A stretch of DNA of 64,000 nucleotides from Paenibacillus aceris (GTDB lineage Bacteria > Bacillota > Bacilli > Paenibacillales > NBRC-103111), in contig NZ_JAGGKV010000001.1 of NCBI RefSeq assembly GCF_017874035.1, positions 496,001-560,000 of the forward strand, read 5' to 3'. The translations under genes were made by a program, and so were the position numbers. The notes under the pieces were generated by a model, which did no database searches, was not told where the DNA came from, and saw only the letters and a program-made list of their open reading frames with translations. Position 1 is the stretch's first letter. The number at the start of each line of letters is the position of its first letter. Positions 61,953 to 64,000 of this stretch are shown here, piece after piece.

Positions 61953-62064
61953 AGCGTGCATAAAGATACAGAGCGGGGCATAAGGATGCGTACATCCTCA
62001 TGCTTGTTCATAAACCGAATGCGCGACCCGGTCTATTCCGTCTTTTCTCATCGACTACCTTGCC

Positions 62065-62078
62065 AGCCTCTCTGGACT
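62065..62078 (-). promoter_or_regulatory. PyrR-binding site in the pyr leader
   Basis: On the minus strand the sequence AGTCCAGAGAGGCT fits the known PyrR consensus ARUCCNGNGAGGYU at every position. It lies about 35 bp after the promoter and about 115 bp before the attenuator hairpin. Confidence 0.9.
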
Positions 62079-62108
62079 GTTTTTAAAGGTACATATGTAA
62101 TTAAAAGA

Positions 62109-62137
62109 ATTATGCCACTTTCGACAAGATAAGTCAA
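62109..62137 (-). promoter_or_regulatory. Promoter of the pyr operon
   Basis: On the minus strand TTGACT (62137-62132) and CATAAT (62114-62109) are 17 bp apart, upstream of the PyrR site. Confidence 0.7.
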
Positions 62138-62156
62138 TATGCATAGCGTTGAATTT

Positions 62157-62186
62157 TTGAGCACTCCCTTTCCCTTGTGTTATAAT
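62157..62186 (+). promoter_or_regulatory. Promoter of the ABC exporter operon
   Basis: TTGAGC (62157-62162) and an extended -10, TGTTATAAT ending at 62186, are separated by 18 bp. It diverges from the pyr promoter only about 45 bp away. Confidence 0.6.
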
Positions 62187-62216
62187 TTACATATGAAATT
62201 GACTAGTTATCGCTTT

Positions 62217-62236
62217 CTTACGAAACTCTAAGGAGG
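62217..62236 (+). repeat. Possible deletion derivative of the hairpin element
   Basis: CTTACGAAACTCTAAGGAGG joins the head and tail of the dispersed element without its stem, and is the ribosome binding site of the gene at 62242. Confidence 0.4.
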
Positions 62237-62241
62237 AAATC

Positions 62242-63966
62242 ATGTTCAAACTGTTTAGACTTTTGAAACCGTACAGAATATCAGTCGCTGCAATCATTAC
62301 ATTAATGCTCCTGCAGTCTCTGGCCCAATTGTATCTCCCTACTTTACTGTCGGACATCGTTGATGTCGGAGTCTTGAAAGGAGATGTTGCTTACATTCTC
62401 CGTTTTGGAGCTTATATGCTTTTAGTAGCCATGGGCGCGATGGTTTGTGTCATCATTGCCAGCTACTTGCTGGCACGGACGGCCACAGGATTCGGCAGAG
62501 ACTTGCGCCGCAAGCTGTTTAGCCATGTCGAAAGCTTTTCCTTGCATGAATTTGACAAGCTCGGAACCTCCTCGCTAATAACAAGGACTACAAACGATAT
62601 CGCGCAGGTACAGCAAGTGATCGTCATGATGCGGATGTTTATCGGCGCTCCGACGATGCTAATTGGCGGTGTGATTATGGCAACTTACAAAGATGCCCAT
62701 CTGGCGATTGTCCTTATCTCGGTTATTCCGATTCTTGTGCTTGCGATAGTCGGCATCATGCTCAAAGGGCTTCCTCTTTTTAAAGTTTTGCAAGTCAAAA
62801 TCGATGGCATCAATCTCGTGCTGCGCGAACATTTAACCGGTATTCGGGTCATCCGTGCTTTTAACCGTTCCGGACATGAAAAGCAAAAGTTTGAGAAAGC
62901 AAACCTCGATTACACGCAAACAGCGATCAAAGTAAATACCATTATGGCAACCATGATGCCAGTCATGATGCTGGTCTTTAATCTGGGGGTTGTCGTCATC
63001 CTTTGGTATGGCGGCATTCGCATCGATCAAAACCAAATGCAGATTGGCGATTTGATGGCTTTCATTCAATATGCCATGCAAATTATGTTTTCGATGTTCA
63101 TGATGACGATGATCTTCATGATGATTCCCAGAGCATCCGCTTCCGGTGTTCGAATTAATGAAGTTTTAGCTATTACCTCAACTATACATAATACCGAGAA
63201 AGCGATAAGCCTTCCTTCCAATCATGCTGCGATTGAGTTTGAGAATGTGACCTTCAGCTATCCCGGTGCCGAACAGCCAGCGATTCGGAATGTTTCCTTT
63301 CGGGCAGAGCCAGGCGAGGTAACAGCCATTATTGGAGGCACAGGCTCCGGCAAAACGACATTGATAAATTTGCTACTGCGATTTTATGATATCAACACAG
63401 GCAGCATTCATGTTGACGGTCATCCGTTGCACACATTGCAATTGGAAAGCCTTCGGCAGCACATCGGTTACGTACCTCAAAAGGCTGCTTTATTTTCCGG
63501 AACAGTCGCCGACAACATCCGCTTTGGTCGCGAGACAGCGACGGATGAAGAGATCAAGCAAGCTGCGGCCACGGCGCAAGCGGCAGATTTCATCGCCGAA
63601 CTGAAAGACGGCTATGAATCACAGCTCGCCCAGGGCGGAACGAATTTATCAGGCGGACAGAAGCAACGGTTAGCCATCGCTCGTGCGCTCGCCCGTAAAC
63701 CTGATATCTACGTTTTCGACGACAGTTTCTCCGCACTTGATTTCAAAACCGATGCCAAGCTGAGAGCAGCTCTTAAAGTTGAAACGGAGCAAGCAACGAA
63801 AATCATCGTAGCCCAGCGTGTCAGTACCATTATGGATGCTAACCGGATAATCGTGTTGGAAGATGGGTGCATTGCAGGGATCGGCACACATGAAGAACTG
63901 ATGAGCACCTGTGACGTATATCAAGAAATTGTGGCTTCCCAGCTGTCAGAGGAGGAAATTGCATGA
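62242..63966 (+). CDS. ABC exporter half-transporter, first subunit of a heterodimer
   Basis: A 574-residue type IV exporter half. Residues 1-310 have six helices; 335-565 are the ATPase with Walker A GGTGSGKTT, signature LSGGQKQR and Walker B IYVFDDSFSALD. The catalytic glutamate after Walker B is Asp, as in the degenerate site of heterodimeric exporters. It therefore needs a partner, which starts at 63963 with an ATGA overlap. It is similar to Bacillus YfiB or YheI-type exporters. The substrate (lipid or drug) is unknown. The ribosome binding site is AAGGAGG, 5 nt before the ATG. Confidence 0.93.
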   Translation: MFKLFRLLKPYRISVAAIITLMLLQSLAQLYLPTLLSDIVDVGVLKGDVAYILRFGAYMLLVAMGAMVCVIIASYLLARTATGFGRDLRRKLFSHVESFSLHEFDKLGTSSLITRTTNDIAQVQQVIVMMRMFIGAPTMLIGGVIMATYKDAHLAIVLISVIPILVLAIVGIMLKGLPLFKVLQVKIDGINLVLREHLTGIRVIRAFNRSGHEKQKFEKANLDYTQTAIKVNTIMATMMPVMMLVFNLGVVVILWYGGIRIDQNQMQIGDLMAFIQYAMQIMFSMFMMTMIFMMIPRASASGVRINEVLAITSTIHNTEKAISLPSNHAAIEFENVTFSYPGAEQPAIRNVSFRAEPGEVTAIIGGTGSGKTTLINLLLRFYDINTGSIHVDGHPLHTLQLESLRQHIGYVPQKAALFSGTVADNIRFGRETATDEEIKQAAATAQAADFIAELKDGYESQLAQGGTNLSGGQKQRLAIARALARKPDIYVFDDSFSALDFKTDAKLRAALKVETEQATKIIVAQRVSTIMDANRIIVLEDGCIAGIGTHEELMSTCDVYQEIVASQLSEEEIA

Positions 63967-64000
63967 GTGAACAACCGAAGAATCAACAACCTTCTTCCTC
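63963..64000 (+). CDS. ABC exporter second subunit, N-terminal fragment
   Basis: Only 12 codons are in the window: MSEQPKNQQPSS. The start overlaps the stop of the first exporter gene by four bases, and AGAGGAGG lies 7-8 nt upstream within that gene. From this position it is almost certainly the partner half-transporter with the intact catalytic glutamate; that part lies outside the window. Confidence 0.6.
   Translation, partial: MSEQPKNQQPSS

Overview
The window looks like a chromosomal segment of an endospore-forming member of the Bacillota, most likely Paenibacillus or a close relative. The grounds are a gerA-gerB-gerC type spore germination operon, an alpha/beta small acid-soluble spore protein, DUF1885 and DUF1292 proteins, a PyrR-regulated pyr operon, strong AGGAGG-type ribosome binding sites, GTG/TTG starts and tRNAs of Bacillus type. 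The genus is inferred from overall protein character; no database was searched. I see no prophage, CRISPR array, intact insertion sequence or rRNA.

Layout. 0-5.3 kb: the end of a DUF1054 gene, a secreted repeat protein, two tandem MFS transporters, and the arginine/lysine decarboxylase speA. 5.3-12.2 kb: housekeeping and signalling genes, including a membrane GGDEF-histidine kinase hybrid, a YuiD-type PAP2 relative and a CBS-pair protein. 12.1-14.8 kb: a four-gene operon (GT2, DUF2304, SMR/EamA-like, GT39-like) resembling an undecaprenyl-phosphate-sugar/ArnC-ArnE-ArnT pathway. 15-18.5 kb: the ger operon. 18.9-31.5 kb: aldo/keto reductase, a SodC lipoprotein with a Q/G-rich partner, many small genes of unknown function, a SASP, an isolated tRNA-Val, a phosphoesterase, an NhaC antiporter with a hydrolase, a secreted HFCIHF-motif protein, a DUF1906 protein, DUF2277, and a tRNA-Ile2/initiator tRNA-Met pair.

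31.6-47.4 kb holds nine genes on the minus strand devoted to the cell envelope. An upstream unit encodes an ABC ATPase, an adaptor lipoprotein, a 981-residue FtsX-type permease, a second ATPase with an AbrB-like tail, a solute-binding lipoprotein and a 716-residue secreted protein. A downstream unit encodes an RND pump, its adaptor lipoprotein and a 584-residue secreted protein that appears related to the 716-residue one. This is the best candidate here for an undescribed system.

47.7-52.7 kb: acetyltransferases, an M20 dipeptidase, and a RidA/DapA-like pair divergent from a LysR regulator. 53-62.2 kb: pyrR-pyrB-pyrC-carA-carB-pyrF-pyrE with a recognisable PyrR attenuator upstream and no pyrK/pyrD. 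62.2 kb to the end: the first half, and the first codons of the second half, of a heterodimeric ABC exporter.

The other main observation is a dispersed short element: CTTACGA, a hairpin AGTTTTNC/GNAAAACT, then AGGAGG. It lies directly upstream of at least four genes (CBS protein, the gene at 21.97 kb, carB, pyrR), supplies their ribosome binding sites, and has been read into the C-terminus of CarA.
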